Positions 1-7,419 of a stretch of DNA of 14,320 bases are shown here, in pieces. Origin of the DNA: JACNIV01 sp965370415 (GTDB lineage: Bacteria; Cloacimonadota; Cloacimonadia; Cloacimonadales; TCS61); NCBI GenBank assembly GCA_965370415.1, contig CBDUTJ010000057.1, positions 1 through 14,320 of the forward strand. Direction: 5' to 3'. Position 1 is the stretch's first letter. Each line of letters begins with the position of its first letter. The notes under the pieces are model-generated. The model was given only the letters and a program-made list of their open reading frames with translations, made no database searches and was not told the DNA's origin. The position numbers and the translations under genes were made by a program.

Positions 1-1
1 T

Positions 2-691
2 ATGAGTTATTCACCAATATTATCGATAGCAACCGCACTCTTTGAGATCATTGCTGCTATTTGGGCTTTGATGGGAGCAGGAAGAAAAAAGATCATTTAT
101 ACAAGCAGTACCCTCCTTCTCCTGCTTGCAGTATACCAGATACTGGAAGTGATAATTTGCACCGCACCACAAAGCAGCATATTTTTTTCACGACTGGCAT
201 TTATTGTAATAGCCTGGCTTCCTCCTGTAGCTATTCTGCTAATTGCTCTGCTTTTCCCCACAAAGACAAAAGCAATTTACTGGTTTACCGGTTTAACGTT
301 CACGATTGCTTTATTAATTAGTATCTGGCTTTTAATAGATAAAAGTTTTGTAACGGGATCGGTATGTTCGATAATATTTGCCCGCTATTCCAATCCTATG
401 CCACAGTATATTATTTATGCTGGATTTTATCATCTGGGAATGCTGGGAATGTTGTTTCTATCGGCACATGGTGTGATAATTTGCAAAGATCACAAACAGC
501 GTCTTCTCTTGGGTCAGATGCTTATGGGTTCACTGGCTTTTATTATTCCATCCCTGATAACGGTGATCGCTGTTCCTTATACAAAAGGAGCATTGCCTTC
601 TGTTATGTGTCATTATGCATTACTATTAGCAATTTTTATAACCAGATTACTGTATTTGGAACGACGCCAAACTAATTCTAAAAAACCATAA
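2..691 (+). CDS. Seven-helix integral membrane protein, function unknown
   Basis: I do not recognise this 229-residue protein. It is almost entirely hydrophobic, with seven predicted membrane spans at about residues 5-25, 32-53, 63-84, 91-112, 135-159, 167-191 and 198-217. A short basic tail (RRQTNSKKP) follows. The ATG lies one base from the window edge, so the true start could be further upstream and no ribosome site can be judged. A seven-helix layout without an attached enzyme domain recalls the membrane sensor halves of some histidine kinases, but no kinase, cyclase or HD domain follows, so this is only an analogy. Its stop codon overlaps the SD of the metallophosphoesterase gene downstream, so the two are probably co-transcribed and may act together at the membrane or in the periplasm. 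No catalytic motif is visible. Confidence 0.75.
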   Translation: MSYSPILSIATALFEIIAAIWALMGAGRKKIIYTSSTLLLLLAVYQILEVIICTAPQSSIFFSRLAFIVIAWLPPVAILLIALLFPTKTKAIYWFTGLTFTIALLISIWLLIDKSFVTGSVCSIIFARYSNPMPQYIIYAGFYHLGMLGMLFLSAHGVIICKDHKQRLLLGQMLMGSLAFIIPSLITVIAVPYTKGALPSVMCHYALLLAIFITRLLYLERRQTNSKKP

Positions 692-703
692 GGAGGAAAA
701 ATA

Positions 704-1531
704 ATGCCGAGATACCAAAATTTAGATAGAATATCTCTGTGGTTAATTTTCGCTATGGCATATATTTTCTGTGTTTCATTGTATGCTCAGGAAGAAGTAG
801 CGGACAGCCTGAACAACTATTTCTATTTTGTGCATATGACCGATACACATGTAGGAACAGAGAATAACCTGGAACTTACCCAAAAAATTGTAGAGCAGAT
901 CAATAACCTTCCCATGTATATTCAATGCATCGTTCACACCGGTGATATTGTAAATTATGGAATGGAAGATACAATTGCTGTAACAAACGCAATTTCAGCA
1001 CTTGAACAATTGGAAGCTCCGCTTCTATTGATCCCGGGTAATCACGATATCTATCGCAATAATCTTGATGGCACAAAAGACGCTTACATAGAACGTTTCG
1101 GACCACTGATCACTGAGAACGAGTTCGGGGAAATTGTTTTTATCGGACTTTATTCAAATCCGCTGGCGAGATTGTTTTCAGTAGAAGATTTTGATCCGCT
1201 ATCGGAACTGGAGGAAGCTCTCAAACGTGCTGAAGGCAAACCGACTGTAGTTTTTCATCATATCCCCTCTGTAGAAGATTTTTATTTAAATAAAATGCAC
1301 CATGGCTGGAAAAAAGACATTCGTACAAGTTGGGAAGAAGTACTGAATTTTTACAACGTAATAGCTGTGCTCGCCGGGCATTTTCACAGGGATGAACATT
1401 ACTGGCTGGGCGAAGTACCACTTTATATTTCCGCATCAGTGACAGATCATTGGGGCAGACAGCCTTCTTTTAGAATATTTGAATATAAAAACGGCAGACT
1501 TAGTTACAGAACACAGTATCTGGAAAGGTGA
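704..1531 (+). CDS. Exported calcineurin-like metallophosphoesterase
   Basis: This 275-residue protein carries the full motif set of the calcineurin-like metallophosphoesterase family, which binds two metal ions and hydrolyses phosphomono- or diesters. The motifs are DTH (D47, H49), GDIVNYG (D81), PGNHD (N113, H114), a histidine pair at H185-H186 and GHFH at 225-228. Residues 10-28 form a hydrophobic segment ending SLYA before QEE, so a cleaved signal peptide with cleavage near residue 28 is likely and the enzyme should act in the periplasm or outside the membrane. The start is fixed by AGGAGG at 691-696, seven bases before the ATG and overlapping the stop of the preceding membrane gene. The substrate cannot be told from sequence; the family includes cyclic-nucleotide phosphodiesterases, acid phosphatases and UDP-sugar hydrolases. 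Confidence 0.9.
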   Translation: MPRYQNLDRISLWLIFAMAYIFCVSLYAQEEVADSLNNYFYFVHMTDTHVGTENNLELTQKIVEQINNLPMYIQCIVHTGDIVNYGMEDTIAVTNAISALEQLEAPLLLIPGNHDIYRNNLDGTKDAYIERFGPLITENEFGEIVFIGLYSNPLARLFSVEDFDPLSELEEALKRAEGKPTVVFHHIPSVEDFYLNKMHHGWKKDIRTSWEEVLNFYNVIAVLAGHFHRDEHYWLGEVPLYISASVTDHWGRQPSFRIFEYKNGRLSYRTQYLER

Positions 1532-1684
1532 AGATATGAAATTTAATATTAAATACTCAGTAAAAAAACAATAATATTCTAAACATAGATCGACCGAAAA
1601 ATGAAGTGAGAGAAATTTTTGTTGCCAAAAAACATCATTATAGTTTTTTTCCATTTGAAAGATTATAAAAAATAATAAGTTGTA

Positions 1685-1712
1685 TTGCTCTGTTGAGAAG
1701 GGAAAATATAAT
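1685..1712 (+). promoter_or_regulatory. Candidate sigma-70 promoter for the SPOR-domain gene
   Basis: A perfect TATAAT at 1707-1712 lies 16 bases after TTGCTC (1685-1690), which matches the -35 consensus at its first three positions. The predicted transcript start is near 1719, giving a leader of about 60 bases before the ATG at 1780. It sits in the 248-base gap after the phosphoesterase gene, where no other gene is seen. The promoter is predicted from sequence only. Confidence 0.4.
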
Positions 1713-1779
1713 TGAGAACTGTGTAATGACCTGGTTTATTAATTGGTTAATGTTTCCAGGTGTTATTTAAGGATAGATT

Positions 1780-3204
1780 ATGAGAAAAGTTATAGCCTTA
1801 ATCGTAATAATTATTGCCATCGCTGCACTTATTAGCATAATTGCTTTTATCATTGGTACTGTTACGCATAAAGTAAAAGCTACTGCAGAAAAACAAAAGA
1901 TCGAAATGTCTAAGACAACTCTGGATACAGCCAGGATAGAACAAGAATACCTTCCTGAATATGAGGAGATATTTGCTCTGCAAATTCTGGCCAGCAATAA
2001 GTACGCAAAAGTGGAGCACCTGCAAAACAAACTGGCTAAAGCTGGATATCAAACTAAGATAACCAAACTAAAAAGAGAAGGTGAGATCATCTACCGCCTG
2101 CGTATGGAAGGGCTTTACCACGAGAAAGAAGCCATAACCCTGGGTGAGGAATTAAAAGGGAAATATCCTGCTATCGAAAGTTTCTGGCTGGATGAGATCG
2201 TAACTAAAACAGAATTTGCCCGTAAGGAAGAACCTGTTGTAACAAAAGAAGAACCCACTTCAACTCGCAAGGAAGAAGTGGTTACGGCTGTAAAATTAGA
2301 AGAGGGTAAACAATTTGAAATACAACTTCTGGCCAGTGCTAACTATTCCAAGGTCGAGCAGATAAAAACAAATCTTGCGAAACTGGGTTATAAAACCAAA
2401 ATACTAACGGTAACACGAGGTACAAAAATATTATACAGATTGCGTATGCGCGGTTTATATTCCGAACCGAAAGCATTGGCTCTGGGGGATAAACTTATTA
2501 AAGACTCTCGGGATGTTAAAGAATTCTGGCTGGATGAGATCAAAGAAGGTAGAAGCGTTACAACTACCACTCCTATTGTAAAAAAAGAAAAGAAAACAAA
2601 AATAGATACAGGCAAAAAAGAATACGAAATACAGATATTGGCAAATCGTGACCGCTCAACTGTAGAAAAAAGAAAAAGAGAATTAGAGCAAAGAGGTTAC
2701 AAAGCCAAAATCACTTACACTGTGAAGAACGGCACTACTTTTTACCGTCTTCGCCTGGCAGATCAATATTCACAAACACAAGCCGGCAAAGTGGGTGAAG
2801 ATCTGAAAAAGAATGTAGGTTTCGTGAAGAGTTACTGGATCGTAAAAAAAGAAAAAGGCCAAAAGGTCGTAGACCAAAAGGTAGTAGACCGGAAGTCCGT
2901 AGACCGGAAAGTAGTAACAATCAAAGAAGTTGATGAATCTCTAACAGAGCCGATCGTTACTTCCATGAATCCCGAATACCAGCCTCAAGCGGTGAAATAT
3001 GTTGCCTCCTGTAATACAGATAATGTGAACATTCGTATTGGTCCCGGCACCTATTATGCCGTTGACCCTATCGGTAAATTAATGAAAGGGGTTACGGTTT
3101 TTGCGGTGGAAGAAAAAAATAACTGGGTAAAATTCACCATTACACCGAATGATAAATCCTGGTCTGGCTGGGTGAATAAAGATTACTTAAATGTACAAAA
3201 ATAG
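1780..3204 (+). CDS. Membrane-anchored protein with three SPOR repeats and a C-terminal SH3-type domain
   Basis: A 474-residue protein with an N-terminal membrane anchor (about 4-27) and the rest probably outside the cytoplasmic membrane. Three repeats of about 75 residues follow at 62-140, 178-254 and 281-354. Each has an 'xxIQLLAS' type first strand, 'L(A/E)xxGYxxKI', 'YRLR' and a closing 'FWLDEI' or 'YWIV', the pattern of SPOR domains, which bind denuded glycan strands of septal peptidoglycan. Residues 406-472 resemble a bacterial SH3 domain (NVNIRIGPGTYY, ending GWVNKDYL), also common in wall-binding proteins. Linkers are rich in Lys, Glu and Thr. An AAGGA at 1769-1773 supports the start. 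The likely role is peptidoglycan binding or cell division. No enzymatic domain is seen. The gene ends just before a terminator shared with the convergent oadA operon. Confidence 0.85.
   Translation: MRKVIALIVIIIAIAALISIIAFIIGTVTHKVKATAEKQKIEMSKTTLDTARIEQEYLPEYEEIFALQILASNKYAKVEHLQNKLAKAGYQTKITKLKREGEIIYRLRMEGLYHEKEAITLGEELKGKYPAIESFWLDEIVTKTEFARKEEPVVTKEEPTSTRKEEVVTAVKLEEGKQFEIQLLASANYSKVEQIKTNLAKLGYKTKILTVTRGTKILYRLRMRGLYSEPKALALGDKLIKDSRDVKEFWLDEIKEGRSVTTTTPIVKKEKKTKIDTGKKEYEIQILANRDRSTVEKRKRELEQRGYKAKITYTVKNGTTFYRLRLADQYSQTQAGKVGEDLKKNVGFVKSYWIVKKEKGQKVVDQKVVDRKSVDRKVVTIKEVDESLTEPIVTSMNPEYQPQAVKYVASCNTDNVNIRIGPGTYYAVDPIGKLMKGVTVFAVEEKNNWVKFTITPNDKSWSGWVNKDYLNVQK
2865..2909 (+). repeat. Three tandem 15-bp units inside the SPOR-protein gene
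   Basis: Three units of 15 bp with the shared core GTAGACC run at 2865-2879, 2880-2894 and 2895-2909. They encode a repeated VVDxK pentapeptide between the third SPOR repeat and the SH3-type domain. The period is a multiple of three, so unit gain or loss would only change linker length. Confidence 0.75.
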
Positions 3205-3230
3205 TTGTTCGGAAAAATTCTTATCAAAAC

Positions 3231-3262
3231 AAAACCCGCATTTCTGCGGGTTTTATTTTTTT
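3231..3262. terminator. Bidirectional rho-independent terminator between convergent genes
   Basis: The arms AAAACCCGCA (3231-3240) and TGCGGGTTTT (3245-3254) pair perfectly around a TTTC loop. A T-rich run follows on the + strand (3251-3262), and A-rich sequence precedes the stem (3227-3234), giving a T-rich tail on the - strand. It lies between the ends of the SPOR gene (3204) and oadA (3287), so it should stop transcription from both sides. Confidence 0.92.
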
Positions 3263-3286
3263 ATACTTTATATAAGTTTTTTACAG

Positions 3287-5203
3287 TTATTTTTTCACCG
3301 GTTCAATATAGCAGAGAATATCCCCTTTTACAACTGACTCACCAGCTTTAAAAGCAATATCCTTGATCTCACCATCACAAGGTGCTGCCAGGTTATTGAA
3401 CATCTTCATTGCTTCCAGCACGACCACGGTTTCTCCGGCTTTTACCTTATCCCCAACCTTCTTTTTATATTCGAGGATCATTCCCGGAATGGGAGCACGC
3501 AGGTTGCCTGATTCATCCGTTTCTACAGCTTTCTTTTCTTTTTTCTGGAAGCTTACACTAACTCCACGGGCGTTGGGATCTGCTACTTCTACATTAAAAT
3601 GTTCACCATCCACATACACATCGAATGATCGCAGGTTGGCAGGTTTATCTTTGCCGGCTTTGGCTGTGAGTTCACCGGAAAGAGCTTTTCGTACCATTTT
3701 TTTTTCTTTTTCCACTTCTTCCAGGGTTTTAGGTTTTACATCATCAGGAACTTCTTCCAAACCATATTTCCATTGAAGAAAGCGTTTACCAGTTAATGGA
3801 TAAAGTGCGCAGATAATTTCATCATCCAGGTCTTTTGCCAGTCCTTTAACCTCTTTTTTCACTTTGGGAAGTTCCGGTTCAAGCATATCACCGGGACGGG
3901 CAGTAATTGGTGTTTCACCACGGGGATATCCTTTCAAAGCTTTTTTCTGAACTTTTTTATCGATAGGAAGTGTAGTCTTTCCATATAATCCAAAGCAGAG
4001 GTCTTTTACCTGTTCTGTTATTTGAGAATATTCTCCTTCTTCTTTATCATAAAGAACATTATTTACAGTTTGAATGCCCACGATCTGACTGGTAGGTGTA
4101 ACTAATGGAACCTGACCAAGTTCTTTTCTTACCCTTGGCAAAGCTTCGAAAACATCATCGAGCCTGTCCAGAGCATCCATCTGGCGGAGCTGATTCACCA
4201 GGTTGGAAAGCATTCCACCCGGAGTTTGATGAAGAATAACATTGATATCAATAATAGCATTTTTTGTATCATCAAGCAGATGTTTGTATTTCGGAATAAC
4301 TTTTTCCATTTCCTTATCGATCACAGCTATTTTTTTAATATCAAAACCAGTATCCCTGTTCGTTCCCAAAAGAGACACAACTAATGGTTCTACAGCAGGA
4401 TGAGAAGTTCGATAAGCATAAGGAGCCATACAGGTATCAACAATATCCACTCCAGCTTCAATGGCTTTGAAAATAGCTAGGTCACCCATTCCGGAAGTGA
4501 AGTGTGTATGCAGATGTAACGGAATTTTTGTCTGTTTTTTAAGTATGCGGATAAGGTTGTAAACATCGTAAGGGGAAACCAATCCGGCCATATCTTTAAT
4601 GCAAATAGTATCGGCACCGATTTCCTCTAATTGCTTTGCTTTTTCCAGGTAATAATCCAGATTATATGTGTCGCCGCCCATACGCGGTTCCGTGAGTGAA
4701 TAGCAGATAGTTCCCTGGAAATGCTTTTTATTCTTTTTGATTATCTTCACTGCAGTTTCAAAATTCCTGAAATCATTAAGAGCATCGAACACACGAAAAA
4801 TATCAATTCCATTATCGCAAGCTCGCTGGATGAATGCTTCCACAACGTCATCGGCATAATTGCGGTAACCTACAACATTTTGACCCCTGAGCAACATCGA
4901 GAAAGGAGTTTTCTTAATATATTTTTTAAGTGTTCTTATCCTTTCCCATGGATCTTCATTCAAGAATCTGTGCATTGTATCAAAAGTAGCTCCACCCCAT
5001 ATTTCCATGGAATAGAATCCGATCTCATCCATCCTCTCAGCCACTGGCAGCATGTCTTCTGTTCTGCCACGGGTAGCAAAAATACTCTGATGACCATCGC
5101 GGAAACTAAGATCCTGTATCTTGATAGGATTTTTTGCCTGGGGACGGTTTGGATCATAATTCATCTTCGCCATTTCCAAAATGCCATGTGTATCAAATTT
5201 CAT
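3287..5203 (-). CDS. oadA: Pyruvate/oxaloacetate carboxyltransferase subunit (OadA/PycB/5S type) with fused biotin carrier domain
   Basis: A 638-residue protein. Residues 27-290 form the HMGL-like TIM barrel: RDGHQS with metal ligand D36, MLLRGQN (103-109), IKDMAG with the carboxylatable lysine K203, and LHTH with metal ligands H232 and H234. A PYC/OADA domain follows to about 465, with PTSQ (370-373) holding the carboxyl-transfer threonine. The C-terminal biotinyl domain (about 567-635) has EAMKM, with biotin on K600. The enzyme moves a carboxyl group between oxaloacetate/pyruvate and biotin. With the MmdA-type gene upstream and no sodium-pump OadB subunit in view, a soluble transcarboxylase (5S and 1.3S parts fused) fits better than a membrane decarboxylase. 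GGAGGA at 5213-5208 on the - strand fixes the start. The first 25 residues exceed the usual family N-terminus. It is the last gene of its operon. Confidence 0.93.
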   Translation of the reverse strand: MKFDTHGILEMAKMNYDPNRPQAKNPIKIQDLSFRDGHQSIFATRGRTEDMLPVAERMDEIGFYSMEIWGGATFDTMHRFLNEDPWERIRTLKKYIKKTPFSMLLRGQNVVGYRNYADDVVEAFIQRACDNGIDIFRVFDALNDFRNFETAVKIIKKNKKHFQGTICYSLTEPRMGGDTYNLDYYLEKAKQLEEIGADTICIKDMAGLVSPYDVYNLIRILKKQTKIPLHLHTHFTSGMGDLAIFKAIEAGVDIVDTCMAPYAYRTSHPAVEPLVVSLLGTNRDTGFDIKKIAVIDKEMEKVIPKYKHLLDDTKNAIIDINVILHQTPGGMLSNLVNQLRQMDALDRLDDVFEALPRVRKELGQVPLVTPTSQIVGIQTVNNVLYDKEEGEYSQITEQVKDLCFGLYGKTTLPIDKKVQKKALKGYPRGETPITARPGDMLEPELPKVKKEVKGLAKDLDDEIICALYPLTGKRFLQWKYGLEEVPDDVKPKTLEEVEKEKKMVRKALSGELTAKAGKDKPANLRSFDVYVDGEHFNVEVADPNARGVSVSFQKKEKKAVETDESGNLRAPIPGMILEYKKKVGDKVKAGETVVVLEAMKMFNNLAAPCDGEIKDIAFKAGESVVKGDILCYIEPVKK

Positions 5204-5219
5204 TTATTCCTCCATTATA

Positions 5220-5238
5220 GTGTAAAAGCGCTTACGCG
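5220..5238. repeat. Palindromic junction between the four-helix-bundle gene and oadA, holding an inverted copy of the octamer
   Basis: On the + strand GTGTAAAA (5220-5227) matches the octamer of the array at 5586-5681, but in the opposite orientation. It runs straight into GCGCTTACGC, so GTGTAA and TTACGC form an imperfect inverted pair around AAGCGC. The stop codon of the four-helix-bundle gene (5232-5234) is inside this palindrome. It may mark the other edge of the inserted cassette. Confidence 0.45.
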
Positions 5239-5579
5239 TTTTTTTCTCTAAAATATTTAATAAATTTTAGTAACTTTCTTCTAAGTTTCTCAACTTCTTC
5301 TAAAATAAATTTATCATTATTATAATTCAATTTTTGTGAAATAATTAATTGAGTCTCTAACTCAGATAATGAACCCAGGCTTATATATAGGAAGCGAATA
5401 TATTCTTTTTCAGAATTTCTGGCAGCACCTTCAGCTATATTAGAAGGAACAGAAACAGCAGCACGTTGCATTTGAGAGGACAAACCAAAATGTTCAAATT
5501 TTGGAAATTGAGATGTGATTTTATAAATTTTTTCTACAAGTTCAATTCCCAGTTTCCAGACATCCAAATCTTTATGCAT
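5232..5579 (-). CDS. Four-helix-bundle protein (23S rRNA intervening-sequence protein / Avd family)
   Basis: A 115-residue protein with the family signature: DLDVWKLGIELVEKIYK at the start, then FGLSSQMQRAAVSVPSNIAEG (31-51 region), then SEKEYIRFLYISLGSLSELETQL. Known members are encoded in intervening sequences of 23S rRNA genes, stand alone in many environmental genomes, or serve as Avd, the accessory subunit of diversity-generating retroelements. Their biochemical role outside Avd is unclear; Avd binds nucleic acid. No reverse transcriptase or rRNA gene is in the window. The gene sits between the small MmdE-like gene and oadA, splitting a metabolic operon, with a tandem octamer array directly upstream. 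AAGGA (5589-5585) precedes the ATG by five bases and lies at the end of that array. Probably a mobile or acquired passenger gene; function unknown. Confidence 0.88.
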   Translation of the reverse strand: MHKDLDVWKLGIELVEKIYKITSQFPKFEHFGLSSQMQRAAVSVPSNIAEGAARNSEKEYIRFLYISLGSLSELETQLIISQKLNYNNDKFILEEVEKLRRKLLKFIKYFREKNA

Positions 5580-5585
5580 CTTCTT

Positions 5586-5681
5586 CCTTACACTTTCACG
5601 CTTTTACACTTCCACGCTTCCACACTTTTCCGCTTTCACGCTTTCACCCTTTCTCGCTTTCACACTTTCACGCACTCACGC
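5586..5681 (-). repeat. Tandem array of about twelve 8-bp units, consensus GYGTGAAA
   Basis: Read on the - strand, about twelve consecutive octamers run from 5681 to 5586 with no spacer: GCGTGAGT, GCGTGAAA, GTGTGAAA, GCGAGAAA, GGGTGAAA, GCGTGAAA, GCGGAAAA, GTGTGGAA, GCGTGGAA, GTGTAAAA, GCGTGAAA and GTGTAAGG. Register is kept throughout, although most units carry one or two changes. The array begins just after the stop codon of the MmdE-like gene, and its last unit overlaps the SD of the four-helix-bundle gene. The period of eight is not a codon multiple, and no translated product is proposed. Confidence 0.85.
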
Positions 5682-5682
5682 T

Positions 5683-5853
5683 TCAACGTTTAAAATCTCT
5701 TCTCTGCACTAACATACGATTATGCATGATTATCTTTCTTCCAGCCATAACCCAGTGGTTATTTTTCTTTTTGTTATTGTTATTTTCTTCCTCTTGTATG
5801 AGGAATTGCATTATACCAGCAATGGCAGCTTGTAGCTTTTTATTCTTTTCCAC
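5683..5853 (-). CDS. Small carboxyltransferase accessory subunit, MmdE-like (56 residues, GTG start)
   Basis: A 56-codon ORF opening with GTG nine bases after the MmdA-type gene. The SD AGGA (5864-5861) overlaps that gene's TAG stop, with seven bases of spacing. The product has an N-terminal helix (EKNKKLQAAIAGIMQFLIQ), a Glu/Asn/Lys-rich linker (21-32) and a conserved-looking tail HWVMAGRK..MHNRMLVQRRDFKR. By size, position and the W-x3-GR-x6-R-x4-QRR tail it resembles the epsilon subunit (MmdE, about 55 residues in Veillonella) of methylmalonyl-CoA decarboxylase, which is itself like the C-terminus of the delta/OadG subunit. Those subunits help assemble the complex. It has no membrane span, consistent with a soluble transcarboxylase. 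Assignment rests on context and my memory of the family, not an alignment. The octamer array starts right after the stop. Confidence 0.72.
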   Translation of the reverse strand: MEKNKKLQAAIAGIMQFLIQEEENNNNKKKNNHWVMAGRKIIMHNRMLVQRRDFKR

Positions 5854-5862
5854 GTTTAGTTC

Positions 5863-7419
5863 CTATAAGGGAATGTTTCCGTGTTTTTTAGGTGGAACAA
5901 TTTCTTTCTTTGTGCAAAGTAGCTCCAACGCATCAATAAGTCTTACACGGGTTTCACAGGGTTGAATTACAGCATCTATATATCCGCGTTCAGCTGCATT
6001 GTATGGATTGTTAAAAAGTTCTTCGTACTCTTCTATTTTTTCCTGTCTTGTTGCTTTAGGGTCTTTTGCTTCTTTTATCTCTTTCCTGTAGCTGGCAACA
6101 ATATTTACCGCACCTTGTGCACCCATTACTGCAATCTCGGCAGAGGGCCAGGCAAAAAGTGCATCTGCTCCCAGATGTTGGGAACTCATGGCAATATAGG
6201 CACCACCATAACTTTTCCTGGTGGTAACCGTAAGCTTGGGAACTGTAGCTTCGGAATAGCTCCAGAGGATCTTGGCTCCATGACGGATAACTCCACCCCA
6301 TTCCTGGTCGCAGCCGGGTAGATATCCGGGTACATCTACAAAAGTAATAAGTGGAATATTGAAGGCATCACAGAAACGAATGAAACGAGCAATCTTATCG
6401 GAAGCATTGATATCCAGGCATCCTGCCAGAACAAGTGGCTGGTTGGCAATTATGCCTACAGTTTTACTGTTCAACCGACCAAAGCCTACAACTGCATTCG
6501 CGGCAAAATGTTCGTGAATTTCGTAAAACTCTCCATGATCGAGAATTGAATGAATAACATCCCTCATATCATAACCGGTTTTCGGATTATCCGGAATGAT
6601 CGTATCCAGTTCGGGGCACAGTCTACCGGGGTCATCTCCCATAGGAATGACCGGTGGATCATCCAGGTTGTTATCGGGAATATAACCAAGCAGCACTTTT
6701 ACCTGTTCTATAGCATCTTCGTCACTTTCGCAGGCAAAATGAGCATTCCCGCTCTTGGTGTTATTGGTCATTGCACCACCCAGATCTTCAAAAGTAGTTT
6801 CTTCTCCTGTAACAGATTTGATAACGCTGGGTCCGGTAATGAACATGTAACCGCTATTTTTTACCATAAACACAAAATCTGTCATGGCCGGAGAATAGAC
6901 TGCTCCACCGGCTGTTGGTCCCATGATCAAAGATATCTGCGGTATTACACCGGAAGCCCTGGAATTACGGAAGAAAATATCTCCATAACCTTTTAATGAA
7001 TCGATACCTTCTTCCACACGAGCGCCACCGGAATCGTTCATTCCAATGATCGGTACACCCGCTTTCATAGCCAGATCCATCACTTTAACTATCTTCTCGG
7101 CATGTTTTTCTCCCAGAGAACCACCGCGGGATGTAAAATCTTGAGCATAGACATAAACCGGACGACCATTTACCAGCCCATGACCTGTGACAACGCCGTC
7201 AGATGGAATTTCTGTGGTGGGCATATTGAAATTTGTGGAACGGTGTTTTACAAACATGTCTATTTCGCGGAATGTGCCCTCATCAAATAAAAGGTCAATA
7301 CGTTCCCGGGCAGAAAGTTTGTGTTTTTCGTGTTGTTTCTCTATACGAGCTTTACCACCCATTTCTTTAATTTTTTCTGCTCTTTTCTTTAAAGCTTCGA
7401 TCTTCTCAGAAACTTTCAT
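5863..7419 (-). CDS. mmdA: Methylmalonyl-CoA/propionyl-CoA carboxyltransferase (12S/MmdA/PccB type)
   Basis: A 518-residue acyl-CoA carboxyltransferase made of two crotonase folds. The N-half has SGGARVEEG (130-138) and GPTAGGAVYSPAMTDF (167-182), which build the first oxyanion hole. The C-half has DVPGYLPG (362-369), IRHGAK (378-383), YGGAYIAM (404-411) and WPSAEIAVMGAQGAV (424-438). D419, five residues before that Trp, lines up with the residue that favours propionyl- over acetyl-CoA in Streptomyces PccB, as I recall it. It should move a carboxyl group between methylmalonyl-CoA/propionyl-CoA and biotin. GGGAG at 7430-7426, six bases before the ATG at 7419, fixes the start; a TTG 18 bases upstream lacks such a site. 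First gene of the operon with the MmdE-like and OadA genes, suggesting a transcarboxylase of the methylmalonyl-CoA pathway. Confidence 0.93.
   Translation of the reverse strand: MKVSEKIEALKKRAEKIKEMGGKARIEKQHEKHKLSARERIDLLFDEGTFREIDMFVKHRSTNFNMPTTEIPSDGVVTGHGLVNGRPVYVYAQDFTSRGGSLGEKHAEKIVKVMDLAMKAGVPIIGMNDSGGARVEEGIDSLKGYGDIFFRNSRASGVIPQISLIMGPTAGGAVYSPAMTDFVFMVKNSGYMFITGPSVIKSVTGEETTFEDLGGAMTNNTKSGNAHFACESDEDAIEQVKVLLGYIPDNNLDDPPVIPMGDDPGRLCPELDTIIPDNPKTGYDMRDVIHSILDHGEFYEIHEHFAANAVVGFGRLNSKTVGIIANQPLVLAGCLDINASDKIARFIRFCDAFNIPLITFVDVPGYLPGCDQEWGGVIRHGAKILWSYSEATVPKLTVTTRKSYGGAYIAMSSQHLGADALFAWPSAEIAVMGAQGAVNIVASYRKEIKEAKDPKATRQEKIEEYEELFNNPYNAAERGYIDAVIQPCETRVRLIDALELLCTKKEIVPPKKHGNIPL

Noticed and set aside
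1536..1574. 12-codon ORF just after the phosphoesterase stop, with GGTGA ahead of it
   Set aside because: Too short, ends at once in AT-rich sequence, and has no family signature; probably chance.
5214..5219. TATAAT on the - strand just before oadA
   Set aside because: Transcription would start inside or after the SD, and there is no -35 at a workable distance; likely chance.
5232..5579. Diversity-generating retroelement, because of the Avd-family protein
   Set aside because: No reverse transcriptase and no template/variable repeat pair in the window.
5586..5681. CRISPR or coding repeat reading of the octamer array
   Set aside because: Eight-base units without spacers; period not a multiple of three; no cas gene in the window.
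3287..7419. Sodium-pumping oxaloacetate or methylmalonyl-CoA decarboxylase
   Set aside because: No beta membrane subunit (OadB/MmdB) and no OadG-type membrane subunit in the operon; a soluble transcarboxylase fits better, though genes elsewhere could change this.
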